This document shows positions 1-9,550 of a stretch of 64,000 bases of DNA, piece after piece. Every line of letters starts with the position of its first letter. Position 1 is the first letter of the stretch. The notes under the pieces are model-generated. The model had not been told where the DNA came from. It was given only the letters and a program-made list of their open reading frames with translations, and did not search any database. The stretch covers positions 205,955,504 through 206,019,503 of the forward strand of contig CM054113.1 of assembly GCA_028673005.1 (NCBI GenBank), read 5' to 3'. The DNA is from Tanypteryx hageni. Taxonomy: Eukaryota > Arthropoda > Insecta > Odonata > Petaluridae. Position numbers and translations under genes: made by a program.

Positions 1-1540
1 AATATTTCTTCAAAAGGATAAGCTGTCAGAGATTGCACAATCTACAGTGCCTGGCGCTCACTTGCAGCATACACTACCTTTTTTAACTTCATGAATAATT
101 GGTCCTGGAAAACTGATGCAAAATGCAAATTCGCGAAGTGCAAGTCCTATTTTCCCATAAGATGCCATGTTATTATGAGAGAGCAGTTCCCAGCCAACCT
201 AAAAAATTCACTTTTTTATCATAAATAATGCAGTTCAACAGAAAATAAAAGAAAACATAACTGCAAATGAAAAACCTAGCATTATCAAGTTAACAAAAAT
301 ACTTTTAATTACCTTCTAAACAAGTAATAGCAAATGGAAACCCAGCATAACAAAGCGATTACACTTCTTTCTGCACTTGTACAGTTTACCTACAACACAA
401 TTTCGCATGCAATTTTCGATCTTCTTTTGTTCATTCTAAGGAAATGGTTTAATTTAAATTGAACTACTGAAATGGAATGTTGAGTACATCATGCACGAAT
501 GTTTTCCTGGATTCTTCAACAAACATTTCCAAGCCAAAAAACGCATTAAAAAGTGGTTCCATTTCTTTTACTAATTTCATTAGAAATGCACAACAGAAAA
601 TCAAAATCTAGCATAAGAAAGTTATAACATTTTTTTAGTAATCATGTTCAAAATACGCTGCAGAAAATCTTACGTTACAAGATTAAAGCAATTCTTAGAT
701 TTACATTAAAAATTCATAATAAACAATAAAAACCTAACAAAACAACAGTTCCTTAAATTACATTCAAAATACAAAGATAATAGCATTAAATCATTAAATA
801 TTTCAGTCAAAAATCAGCAACCTCATACGCGGAGAACGAATATTTTCAATGTCATACTCGTAAAAGTTGTAACAAACTAAACGTGCAGGACGCTTTTCCA
901 TTAGCCAATAATTTCTAATTTGGCCGCTAGATGCCAGCAACTTCGACTGTTATCGAAAATAGTGCCGTTGGCAGTGACGCTTGTTGCCATCATAAACACA
1001 TGACACAAAATGCAAGTAATATGTGCGAAATACAAGTAATGGTCATAAAAGATTTTTCTGCCAAGTCCAAATCCGTGAACTGTAAGCATGCGAAGTTCAA
1101 AAAGGTGGTGTATAACAAAATCCCGGGAAGGTATAATAGAACAGCTAGAAAAACTTTTGATGCATTGGATGGGCAGTCATGGGCGTAAGCATACAACACT
1201 GCCTTTTTATGTAATTCAAGAGAAGGCTCATTCACTGTTTGAGGACTTTAAAAAGAAAGCAAAAGAAGAAGGTAATCCCATTAGTCCTGAGTTTGAGTTT
1301 AAAGCTAGCCATGGATGGTTTGAAAGGTTTAAGAAATGTGCTAATATTCATAGCATAAAGGCATCAGGAGAAAAGACTAGTGCCGCCGAAGCAGCAGCAT
1401 CATCATCATCATTCCCAGCTCAACTTAAGAAAATAATAGAATAGGGTGGGTACTCTCTTAAACAAATATTTAACATTGACGAAACAGGCCTATTTTGGAA
1501 AAAAATACCATCACCTCCATCAAAAAACTGACTACAATAC
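1..1540 (+). pseudogene. Tigger/pogo transposase pseudogene, interrupted
   Basis: This is the decayed middle part of a Tigger-type (pogo/CENP-B-like) transposase. Bases 2-70 read KDKLSEIAQSTVP and the following residues, the region after the first helix-turn-helix. After an inserted element (72-1110) the reading resumes at about 1113-1440 with EQLEKLLMHW, then the segments SLFEDFKKKAKEEG and FKASHGWFERFKK, which match the second DNA-binding (CENP-B/Tc5 type) domain. After an in-frame stop at 1442-1444 the same frame continues with NIDETGLFWKK, the first catalytic-Asp motif (DETGLFW) of DDE transposases, then stops again near 1530. It is non-functional: two stops, an insertion, a likely frameshift at the insertion, and no N- or C-terminal parts. 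Family assignment rests on remembered motifs and is firm. Confidence 0.85.
72..1110. mobile_element. TA-flanked nonautonomous DNA transposon (family A, copy 1)
   Basis: The ends are inverted repeats (CACTACCTTTTTTAACTT at 72-89, and the reverse complement of AAGTTCAAAAAGGTGGTG at 1093-1110). They are flanked by TA dinucleotides at 70-71 and 1111-1112, the target duplication expected of Tc1/mariner/pogo-type transposition. The interior is AT-rich and has no convincing transposase. It sits inside the transposase pseudogene, so it is the younger insertion. A second, longer-conserved copy lies at 29956-30590 and a right-end fragment at about 39885-40018. Confidence 0.75.
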
Positions 1541-2110
1541 CACCCGCCATTTCCTGCCCCATACTGATGTCGAGAATTGTTGGGTGAGTGTTCACTGTAG
1601 TGTTCTTCAATTTCTTTTTACTGTCATCAAAATTTTTTTTCTTATTCTATTGTATGCATTTTCCAAATCTTGGTGTGTTGATGGTATCCATAGGTTAATT
1701 CATAGGCTAGGCTATCATAGGCTAATACTGCTAATATATAGAGCAAGACATCATAGACTAATGGCTAAGAATGTCAGTTAAATACATTAATATATCATTA
1801 TTGATGTTTTTTCTCAATTTGGTATTGTTGTGTGTTGTTTTTAAGTGAACTATGGGATTTTTTTTATTTTGACCTGTGAAACCAATTAAAAATTTTTACA
1901 TAGGAAGTCATGGGAAAATAATTTGTTTAGAGTTTTTGCCTAATGAACAGTTTTTCGTGGAGTGAATTAAGTTTGTAAAATGAGGGAAGGCTGTACGTTT
2001 CCTGATAACTGAACAATGCTTGCATGATGAGAATTTCCTCGTGCAGCCAGGCAACTTGTCTGAAATTTGGATTAGAAATGCAGTAGCAATTCTGTTGCAG
2101 GTGACCCTAA
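1541..2110. other. No gene seen; short degenerate repeats
   Basis: No coding signal was recognised. Bases about 1685-1765 contain several imperfect copies of a CATAGGCTAAT-like motif. The rest is AT-rich. Confidence 0.4.
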
Positions 2111-2114
2111 GGCA

Positions 2115-2656
2115 GAACGCACACTGGTTAGTCAAGACAAGACACAGTCATGATCAGACACGATTGTTTGCATTGCCACTTATGGGGAAATGCATACCGA
2201 TTTAGTCACTGCACTTAGACATGTCTAAACGTGTTTTTTATGCTTGTCTGCTGGAATAGTATGTACAGCATTTCTATTAGACAGTCTCAGGCAATGCATT
2301 GACATGGTCACTTTACTTTTTTGTGACTCTTGACTACTTTTACTTTTGTGATGACTATTGATGATAAGTTTCTGGCGTCATTCATGTGAAATAGTAAAAC
2401 TTTTCTTGATTAAACCTTAGTTCAATGATTAAATTTTCTAAGTTATGTTTATCATTCCTCAATAAATGGATGAACCCGATACCTCCTACTATTGTTTCTT
2501 GCTTACACAACCATTCCAAAATCAAAAGTTCACCTGTAAAAACAAACTTGCCCTCCGACATCTTGTTCACGACTGTGATTAATCGGTGTGTGTTGGGGTC
2601 TAAGGACTAAGTGTGTCTTGTCTAACAGTCTTGTCTTCACTAACCGGTGTGCGTTC
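2115..2656. mobile_element. Putative MITE with ~29 bp inverted ends
   Basis: Bases 2115-2143 (GAACGCACACTGGTTAGT, then CAAGACAAGAC) match the reverse complement of about 2628-2656 with few mismatches. The interior has no recognised coding. Superfamily and target duplication are not clear to me. Confidence 0.5.
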
Positions 2657-3680
2657 AGCACTGTTGTTTACACGTATGGGGAATTCTCGCTCATGTGGCC
2701 ACTTAATTCTGTTTCCATTGAATCCATTAACTATGTTTTTTCCATCTGCACTTGAGCTCAGTTTGTCAACTATCTAATGCCAATATTGAGGGGTTACTGT
2801 AATCGGTTGTGCAGAACTGTCCTATTTTCTCCACACATTCCCCTCATACCATTGATTCTTATGGAAAAGCTGCTTTGATTTACATTGCACTTTTCAGGAA
2901 TGCATCCCTGACGTAAATCAGGATATACCTGTATTGGGAGTGCTTGGAAAAGCATTTGTTAATCATAACATAATACTATGGGTGTGCTCTTGAAAGGGTT
3001 ATTAAACTTCCATGGTTGAATGTGTACATATCAACAATGACCTTGGTAGAGGGGGTGGTTACATTGTCTGCTTCCCATTACTAACGTCAGGGGTTCCACT
3101 ACCTGCATGGGTATCTGTGGTTGTCTTTTTAGCAAGCTCTTTGTAATAGCCCAAATGTATGCTGTTTATAAGATGATGAAAAGCAATGTATTTTTATATT
3201 ACTGTTAGGTAAATAAAGTTGCATTTCTCATAACTACATAACACTATGGACTCTTTGCAATTCAGTTAACTTCATCTTCATTTGAAACTAAGCGAAATTC
3301 ATTTTTCCTTCAACTTTGACAATTTTCTATTATAAGCAAAGAGGAAAGATTACTGAAGAATGATTCTCCTTGAGTTTTTACATTGAATCATCTGAAATGA
3401 GAGGGGAAATGGTGATTAAGTCATTGATGCTTAGAAAAACAAATAAGCAGATATTTTGATGTGGTTTAAAACATTGGTGATTTTTCATTTTCTGCTCATT
3501 GTCAAATTTTAATACCATCAAAGATGGAGTCGCAGAAATGAGACACTAACTGATGACTCCTCTGATTGATGGAGAAAAATTGGAGAGGCCGAGGGGTCAT
3601 GAGGGAAGTTTTCATTGACCTGTGATTACTCTCCTACAGTTTTCTAATTTTTTCAAACTATGTAATATTAAACTAATATA
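2657..3680. other. AT-rich intergenic DNA
   Basis: No gene or clear repeat was recognised. Small palindromic stretches occur, such as the one around 2888-2940, but nothing I can name. Confidence 0.35.
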
Positions 3681-4609
3681 CCATATTTACCCAAATCCAA
3701 GACCCCCTTTTAGCAGACTGTCAAAACAAAAAAGATTTTATGACCCATTTTCTCACTGAGCCTATTTGGTATATATTTTGAACACATATTCAGTGTAGGT
3801 ATACTAGTGCATTCATTAATTGAAATGGTTTGTTACAAATAAAAAAAATAAGTTTTAAAATGTATTTATAAAATTAATAATGCATTAATTGAAATCCAGA
3901 TCATAAGTTTGCAATAAAAAATTTCAGTAGATACGTTTATGTTATCTTATGTTTCATTTGTTTAAGAAAGCAATCATACTTCCTATGGTTCTGCAAAAAT
4001 TCATCACAGTCAGTTCCTCGCATGTCAATTCATCGGGGTCAATTAGTTGTGTATCAATTCTTCACAAAAAAATCGTTGTGTGTCAATTCGTCACACACAA
4101 AATTCGTCGCACGTCAATACACTACACAACAAACTCCTTGCGCATCAATTCATCGCTCGACAAATTTGTTGTGAAAAAAATTGAAGGCGAGACACCATGA
4201 CTGGTATACGGCAGGGAGAGATACTTTTCTACAGCAAAATTTTTCTTTAGATTTCGATAATACCAGAATGAATTGCAATTCTCTTTGCGAATTACGCAAG
4301 GCGAGACACATTGGATTGTGTATGGCAGGAGGTGACTCCAAACCCAACAAGTGTATCCTTCTGCTGTACACCAGTCTTGCCTTCCAATTTGTCTTGCGAC
4401 AAATTCGTTCAGTGATGAATTGACGCGCAATGTAATGACAAGCAACAAGTTTGTCGTGCGACGAATTGGCACCCGACGAGTGGACACACGATGAGTTGAC
4501 CACGATGCATTGATGGTATAGCACTTCATACTGGAATTTAAGACAACCCTCGATTTTCGCAAGCTAAAATTTAGAAATAAAACTTCATCTTGGAATCGGG
4601 TAAATACGG
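3681..4609. mobile_element. TA-flanked DNA transposon with internal foldback
   Basis: The terminal inverted repeats (CCATATTTACCCAAATCCAAG at the left, and the reverse complement of CTTGGAATCGGGTAAATACGG at the right) are flanked by TA at 3679-3680 and 4610-4611. Inside, two oppositely oriented stretches (about 3995-4170 and 4395-4520) are built from repeats of a short motif like CAATTCGTCGCACGACAAA. A ~35 bp unit beginning AAGGCGAGACAC occurs at about 4187 and 4297, and again in inverted form near 4345-4385. Open frames here are by-products of this repeat structure. No transposase is visible. Confidence 0.7.
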
Positions 4610-4611
4610 TA

Positions 4612-5600
4612 TTTTTCGTGATCAATGTGTCTGTGCATGATGTGCAGGTATGAATGAATGATAAACTCATTTCTTTTCTGGCAGATTTTATTATGTCAAT
4701 AAAGAAAGGTTTTCCAAAAAACAGTGATTTCCGATTTTTGTGTTGACTGTCTAATTTCATTTTTGATTTTTTCCAAAATGCAATAATAATATATGTATAT
4801 CTCATTTTCAACATGCACAATAAAAATAATATGCAATAGAACATGAAGCAAAGGCATGAGTGTATGTTTGAAAGTCTTTAATGATTATTAAATATTAATA
4901 ATGTATATGGTACAAATAGAATGTGGGCATCAGGAGACATACAGACTAGCCAACCCACAGTACTTTGGTAAATGCGTACAGGATTCCCTTGCCAACTGCT
5001 GGTTTTCCTACCATGGATGTTAGTATCCATAGGTATTCTGTGTATCATGTTGCTACCCGAGTAAAATAACCAAGGTTTTCTATGGCCATGCATCAGTCTT
5101 CCCCCCTTCTACTTGACATCAGTTGTGGCACTCCTGATGTGCACTCACAAACACTCTTTCTTATCTTGTTTAATTCAGGATGAGAATGGTTATTTTTGAC
5201 TATGACAAATCATCTTGAACTAGATCAAATGTGACTGAAACCATGGACTCCCTAACCTCAAATCTTTCAAGAACCCCACCGTGTTGGTTGGTAAAGGAAA
5301 CCTGTATTGAAAGGCCATGGATCTAATTTTTATGTTATAAGCAAATCACGGAATGCCAACAAATATAAATTGAATACCAGTAGAACTATTTTTGATATGT
5401 TCTATCTTTCTTTATTAAGATATAGAATTATACGAAATGAACACCCAAATCTTTGAAAAATTACACCATATTCCACATTATATTTCTACTTAAAATTTAA
5501 AATCTTCATTATTATATGTTTCTGCATTCATTACCTCCAAACAAAAATTATATAGTGTCTATTTATCAGAGAGTATTACTTTACATATAGTGCTTGAATA
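4612..5600. other. AT-rich DNA without recognised genes
   Basis: I see no coding region or structured repeat that I can support. Confidence 0.35.
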
Positions 5601-5604
5601 ATTT

Positions 5605-5688
5605 GAAAAAAAAAAACATTTGGGATCGAACCCAGGTCTATGCTGTATGAGCCAGGCACATTATCTGCTCAGCCATAACCAAGCTTAT
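5605..5688 (-). mobile_element. tRNA-derived SINE fragment
   Basis: Read on the minus strand there is an A-box-like TGGCTGAGCAGATAA, then a B box GGTTCGATCCC about 45 bases later, then a poly(T)/poly(A) tract at about 5605-5617. The spacing resembles a tRNA body. The acceptor stem and anticodon arm do not form a clean tRNA, so this is a SINE or tRNA pseudogene rather than a functional tRNA. Confidence 0.55.
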
Positions 5689-6269
5689 CAACAATTCTTC
5701 AATAAAGCCTATTAATTTGCATACAATGTTTTTGCATATTTTCAACGCTGATCTCTCGAACCCAAGGGCCCATTCACAAAAATCCCGAGACACGTCTTAT
5801 TTTCAATGTAGAATTGCTTGGTCGCATTTCATCAAAATCCATGACCTGAAGGTCATAGACTCTCCTGGTTAATGATTTTGTTGATGGTGATTGATTAACC
5901 CTTATCAGGCGGAATTTCAAATCCCGCCGCTCCATCTCACAGCTGATTTACTTGAGATATTTAAATATTATATGTTTATGTTATGTTTTTCATTGGAAGG
6001 CCAAATGTTACTTAACGGAGACCTCATCAGACCGCACATTGCGATGCACGTTGCATGCATTCACATTTATCAAAATTAAAATAATAAAGAGGCAAACACA
6101 ATTTAATGGCTTTTTAATTTAACAAATACAGATTTCAATTCTTCATATTTAATAATATTTTTAAAAACTTGGAAAGCTTCAACACAATATAATGACTTTT
6201 TAATCTAAAGGAAAAAAATCGATTTTTCATATTTACTAATATATTAATCAACTTTAAAGAGGTTAAAAC

Positions 6270-7340
6270 AAATTAAGGACTTGCAAATAAAATGTTGCAT
6301 TCAATCACATTCATAAAAATAAGAAAGCAAACACAATTTAACGACTTTTTTGTGAATGTTTGTTGTGAGCTAAGAACTTGATATTTGGTTCCAGCATTGT
6401 TGTCTTTAGCTTCAATTGGTCTTTCAGGTGAGTTTTTGTCATCTGTGATCTCAGACATCTTGATTTGAGGCATATGTGAAAATGTTGATTCACAACAATA
6501 GGTTGTGCCAAAACAAGAGTAAATGACGAGCATATTGATGCAGTCGTGGGTATTCAACAGCATTCTTCCATATTTCAATGGGATCCTTTTTACTGTCGAA
6601 AGAGGCTTCATAATGTTATCTTCTGAGTGCTCAATCAACTCCATCTGCAAATCCTCAGGTGCATTCGAGACATCAACCAGATGTGGCTGAAAAGCTTACC
6701 TCAGTGTGGCATCATGTTTCTCAAAATCTTTAAATCTGTTATTGTATTCTTTAATCGAGGAGTCTAAAAAACCTATATATTCATTCATATTCCAATTTTG
6801 CAAGTTTTTATTCATATCTTGTTTATCAATTGCCTTTGCCAGTTCAGGAAAATGCTCGGCTGAAACAACTGATCTGATAAGGCCAATTTTGAAAAAATTC
6901 AGCTTCTTCCGAAATGACTGAATTTGCTGCAACATTCATATATAAATTTAGTTTTACCTTGTAGAGAAGTATTCAAATGATTTTGTTTTTACATTAAATC
7001 ACACAAAAATGAAACATTTCTGCAGAAATCTTTTTTCAAAATTTCACAAGGTTCATTCTGTTCTTTGAAAAAGCTTGTGACTTGTTTTCGCAAAGCTAAA
7101 AGATTTTCTAGTGCTTGACCTTGTGACAACCAGCTCACTTAATGGTTTGGAAGATCTACACTAAATGTTTCATCGTCATATTGAAGCATGGTGCTAAACT
7201 GGCGATGCCATGAAGCATTTGTTCGAATGTAGTTCACAATACCAATAACTATGCGTAATGTGTCATTTAAAACAAGATTTGGTGCAAAGATTCTGTTGAT
7301 GCAAAATACATATCTTTTGTTTGTTCATTCTGTAACTTTC
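6270..7340 (-). pseudogene. hAT-superfamily transposase pseudogene (SCAND3/GTF2IRD2-like)
   Basis: Reading downward on the minus strand, about 7330-7140 gives VLNDTLRIVIGIVNYIR and a histidine-arginine-glutamine segment typical of domesticated-type hAT proteins. About 7135-7060 gives WLSQGQALENLLALRK. About 6935-6696 gives FLDSSIKEYNNRFKDFEKHD. About 6550-6450 gives FGTTYCCESTFSHMPQIK, which corresponds to the conserved C-terminal dimerisation region (usually SLFGSTYLCESAFSHMK). The order is correct for one ancestral gene, but stops and frameshifts separate the blocks, for example a stop after VDLPNH near 7140. Only the C-terminal half is present. It is a decayed transposon gene with no sign of host use. 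Confidence 0.75.
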
Positions 7341-7570
7341 ATGCTAAAATCATATATGAGTTTGAGTATGTTTAGACAAGTATGCAAAAGGCCGCACTGA
7401 GTATCACAAAAGGCTGCCGGTTCCCCACCCCTGTCTCAGAACATCACATCATTTCATAGAGTCAGGACATTGTCATGGACCTATGATTTCATATGTGATA
7501 TATACTCATTTATAGGTCGAGATTTTAAGACCAAATTTTTTGCACAACAGTAGAGTCGACTTATACACGA

Positions 7571-8111
7571 GTAATACCATGAACCGTAAATTAACCCAGA
7601 GAGCACTCACACGTCAATAAGAAATAAGGAAAATTAAAATTATGCTTACAAGTTTGCAGGACGATGATGGCCTACAGGGACCTGTTGTCAAAAACTAGCT
7701 TAAAAAGAAGAAAAAGAAAAACACACATGCACAAACACTCTGGAAATCTCTGGGAAAACCGCTAGATACGTATTTCGGGAGCTATGCTCCCATCTTCATA
7801 TCATACGACTTCAGCTACTGAAGATGGGAGCATAGCTCCCGAAATACGTATCTAGCGGTTTTCCCAGAGATTTCCAGAGTGTTTGTGCGTGTGTGTTTTT
7901 CTTTTTCTTCTTTTTAAGCTAGTTTTTGACAACAGGTCCCTGTAGGCCATCATCGTCCTGCAAACTTGTAAGCATAATTTTAATTTTCCTTATTTCTTAT
8001 TGACGTGTGAGTGCTCTCTGGGTTAATTTACGGTTCAGGAGTTTTAAATTTTAATTCCAATCTGTACACCGTAGTCTCCATTTCCTATTTTAACGTTAAG
8101 TAATACCATGA
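7571..8111. mobile_element. Foldback (inverted dimer) element, probably Penelope-like, with hammerhead-like cores
   Basis: Two near-perfect ~218 bp inverted arms (about 7580-7798 and 7819-8037) flank a 20 bp spacer. The direct repeat AGTAATACCATGA occurs at 7570-7582 and 8099-8111, consistent with a target duplication of 12-13 bp. About 61 unpaired bases lie between the right arm and the right duplication. Each arm contains CTGAAGA (or its mutated copy), a hairpin and GAAA, the layout of a hammerhead ribozyme. The Penelope-like assignment is by analogy with the second foldback at 48.2-49.2 kb, which encodes a GIY-YIG endonuclease part; no protein is visible here. Confidence 0.7.
7814..7856 (+). 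ncRNA. Hammerhead-ribozyme-like core (right arm of foldback 1)
   Basis: In order: stem I 5' strand GCTA (7814-7817), CTGAAGA core box (7818-7824), stem II GGGAGC / loop ATA / GCTCCC (7826-7840), GAAA box (7841-7844), palindromic stem III ATACGTAT (7844-7851), C at the cleavage position (7852), and stem I 3' strand TAGC (7853-7856), which pairs with GCTA. Position 7 of the core, A here instead of U, is a tolerant position. One extra T (7825) between the core and stem II departs from the textbook hammerhead. The left arm (minus strand) has the same sequence but A replaces the first core C (7799). Activity is inferred, not shown. Confidence 0.6.
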
Positions 8112-8225
8112 CATTATTGGTCTGGCAGTTTTAAAACTTTTATAGAGCAAGTATTGATATATACAAAAGAAATAGCTACTATGATTTGAATTAGTTCAAA
8201 GAAAACCTTTGTACTCACATAAATC

Positions 8226-8395
8226 TTAAAATCCATTAAAATCTGCATCATCAGATTTATCAGATCCAAATAGCTTATCCCAAACCTTTTCTTGAGTATT
8301 ATCATCGTACGAATCATCAAGATGTTCTTCATCAGTAGAAACCTCCTCATCTGACCTATCATTCCACAAAATATCATTTTCTGTCCCATCTAGTT
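8226..8395 (-). pseudogene. Acidic C-terminal tail of a pogo-like transposase
   Basis: The minus-strand frame reads WNDRSDEEVSTDEEH, then LFGSDKSDDADFNGF and a stop at 8226-8228. The same ending (LFG, an Asp/Glu-rich stretch, then F-x-GF-stop) occurs at 24388-24440 and, more loosely, at 13015-13125. It is the acidic tail of the transposase of family B. The upstream catalytic part is not recognisable, so the gene is dead. Confidence 0.6.
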
Positions 8396-8676
8396 GATTA
8401 GATATACCAATTTCTTAAATGATTTAACCACCATTTCTAAGCCCTACAAAAATAAGTGTAGTAACTTATGCATAAATTAAATGCAAAGATAAATGCGTCG
8501 AAATAAATTCAATCAATATAAATTTTTTTTTAATATTTGACAATATTTTAACTATTATGTTAACTTTGATATTCAAGAAAAATTGACATTTCAGGATATA
8601 TTGTTGCAAATGATGAATTTAAATAGCTTATTACGTTGTTTTACTTATTTTAAATTTATTTAATTATATTGTATTA

Positions 8677-9155
8677 CTAGCGAAATTGCCCTTCAAAAAT
8701 GATGGGTATGCATGAATAAATTATAGTTGTGACCATTGTATTGTTTATCTTTACCAATGTAACCAATGCTAAAATAGTAAAAATAAAGAATTCTTGCATT
8801 TTTCTTGAGCTTTGCTTGTCTTTAGTGAGCGATGTGGGGAGTGAAAATAGATGAAAAAATCAATTAAAAATCTCAAGTACCGTCCTCTTGAGCGGTGAAG
8901 TGGAGAGATGAGTGTAGCATGGGAACCATCTCTCTCTCTCTCTCTCTGGTGAGCTGTCTTCTGATCAGCGTTTGTTTTTTCCGAATTGGTATCTTTTAAT
9001 TCTCAATCTGCTATTATCATCATCATCTGACGAATGACGATACTAAGTAAGTTCCCTCCCCTCCTGGCCAAAGCTACCAACTCTCACTCTCGCTATTTTG
9101 GCTTACAAAGCATGACAGAGGGATTGACAAAGAGACAGAAGAAGACTTTTATAGA
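8677..9155 (-). mobile_element. Helitron-like nonautonomous element, copy 1
   Basis: On the minus strand it starts with TCTATAAAAGTCTTC after an A (9156) and ends with CTAG (8680-8677) before a T (8676), the A|TC...CTAG|T pattern of Helitron insertion between A and T. An imperfect hairpin (CCCATCATTTTTGAAGGG) lies 8-10 bases before the CTAG end, as expected for a Helitron 3' end. The interior holds a (TC)n tract near 8932-8948. No Rep/helicase is present, so it is nonautonomous. Confidence 0.7.
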
Positions 9156-9461
9156 TTTAGAATAGGATTGAATAAAATTGATCAATACACGCTAGGTAAA
9201 CTCAAGAATGTCTTTCTGTTATACCTAAAAAACTAGGGTCAGCTTATACACATGATATATGAAAAACCAAAATTTTTATTAAAAAGGTCGGAGGTCGACA
9301 TATACACGAGTACATACGGTAGGTAGACTCAGTGTCCTGCATACATTAAAATGCATGCACGGCTGATAAAGGTTAATATATGCTATGTTTCATATAAAAT
9401 TTTCACCTAATATAACATCAACTGACTGACAGTTTTGCTTTTTTTGGGGGGGGGGGTCAAG

Positions 9462-9550
9462 GCAGACTATGATTTTCTAGACTGGAGCTCCAAATTCCAA
9501 AGGGAGGGTAACATGCCTTTGCTGTGCCCTGGAACAGCCAGTTGGAACAG
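9462..9550 (+). CDS. Unidentified gene, first recognised exon
   Basis: It encodes DYDFLDWSSKFQREGN and ends TGG AAC AG before GTAGGT (9551), completing a Ser codon with the next exon. The acceptor is either after AG at 9460-9461 or after AG at 9464-9465. An unusual G-run (9446-9456) lies where a pyrimidine tract is expected, so the start is uncertain. Confidence 0.6.

Larger units (their letters stand above)
7494..9319. mobile_element. TA-flanked pogo-like transposon (family B), carrying two later insertions
   Basis: The left end (TATATACTCATTTATAGG, about 7498) and right end (CGACATATACACGAGTACAT, about 9298-9317) are imperfect inverted repeats; the right end is followed by TA at 9320-9321. 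The same end sequences occur at 23963-24845 and near 14335-14432. Next to the left end both copies continue with AAGACCAAATTTTT. A transposase C-terminal tail is present at 8226-8395 on the minus strand. A Penelope-like foldback (7571-8111) and a Helitron-like element (8677-9155) are inserted inside. The left boundary is uncertain by a few bases. Confidence 0.65.

Noticed and set aside
4122..4844. 240-codon minus-strand open frame as a gene
   Set aside because: It runs through the foldback of short CGTCG repeats and the transposon end; the protein has no domain and the frame is a by-product of the repeat.
5605..5688. Functional tRNA gene on the minus strand
   Set aside because: There is no clean cloverleaf and a poly(T/A) tail follows, as in a SINE.
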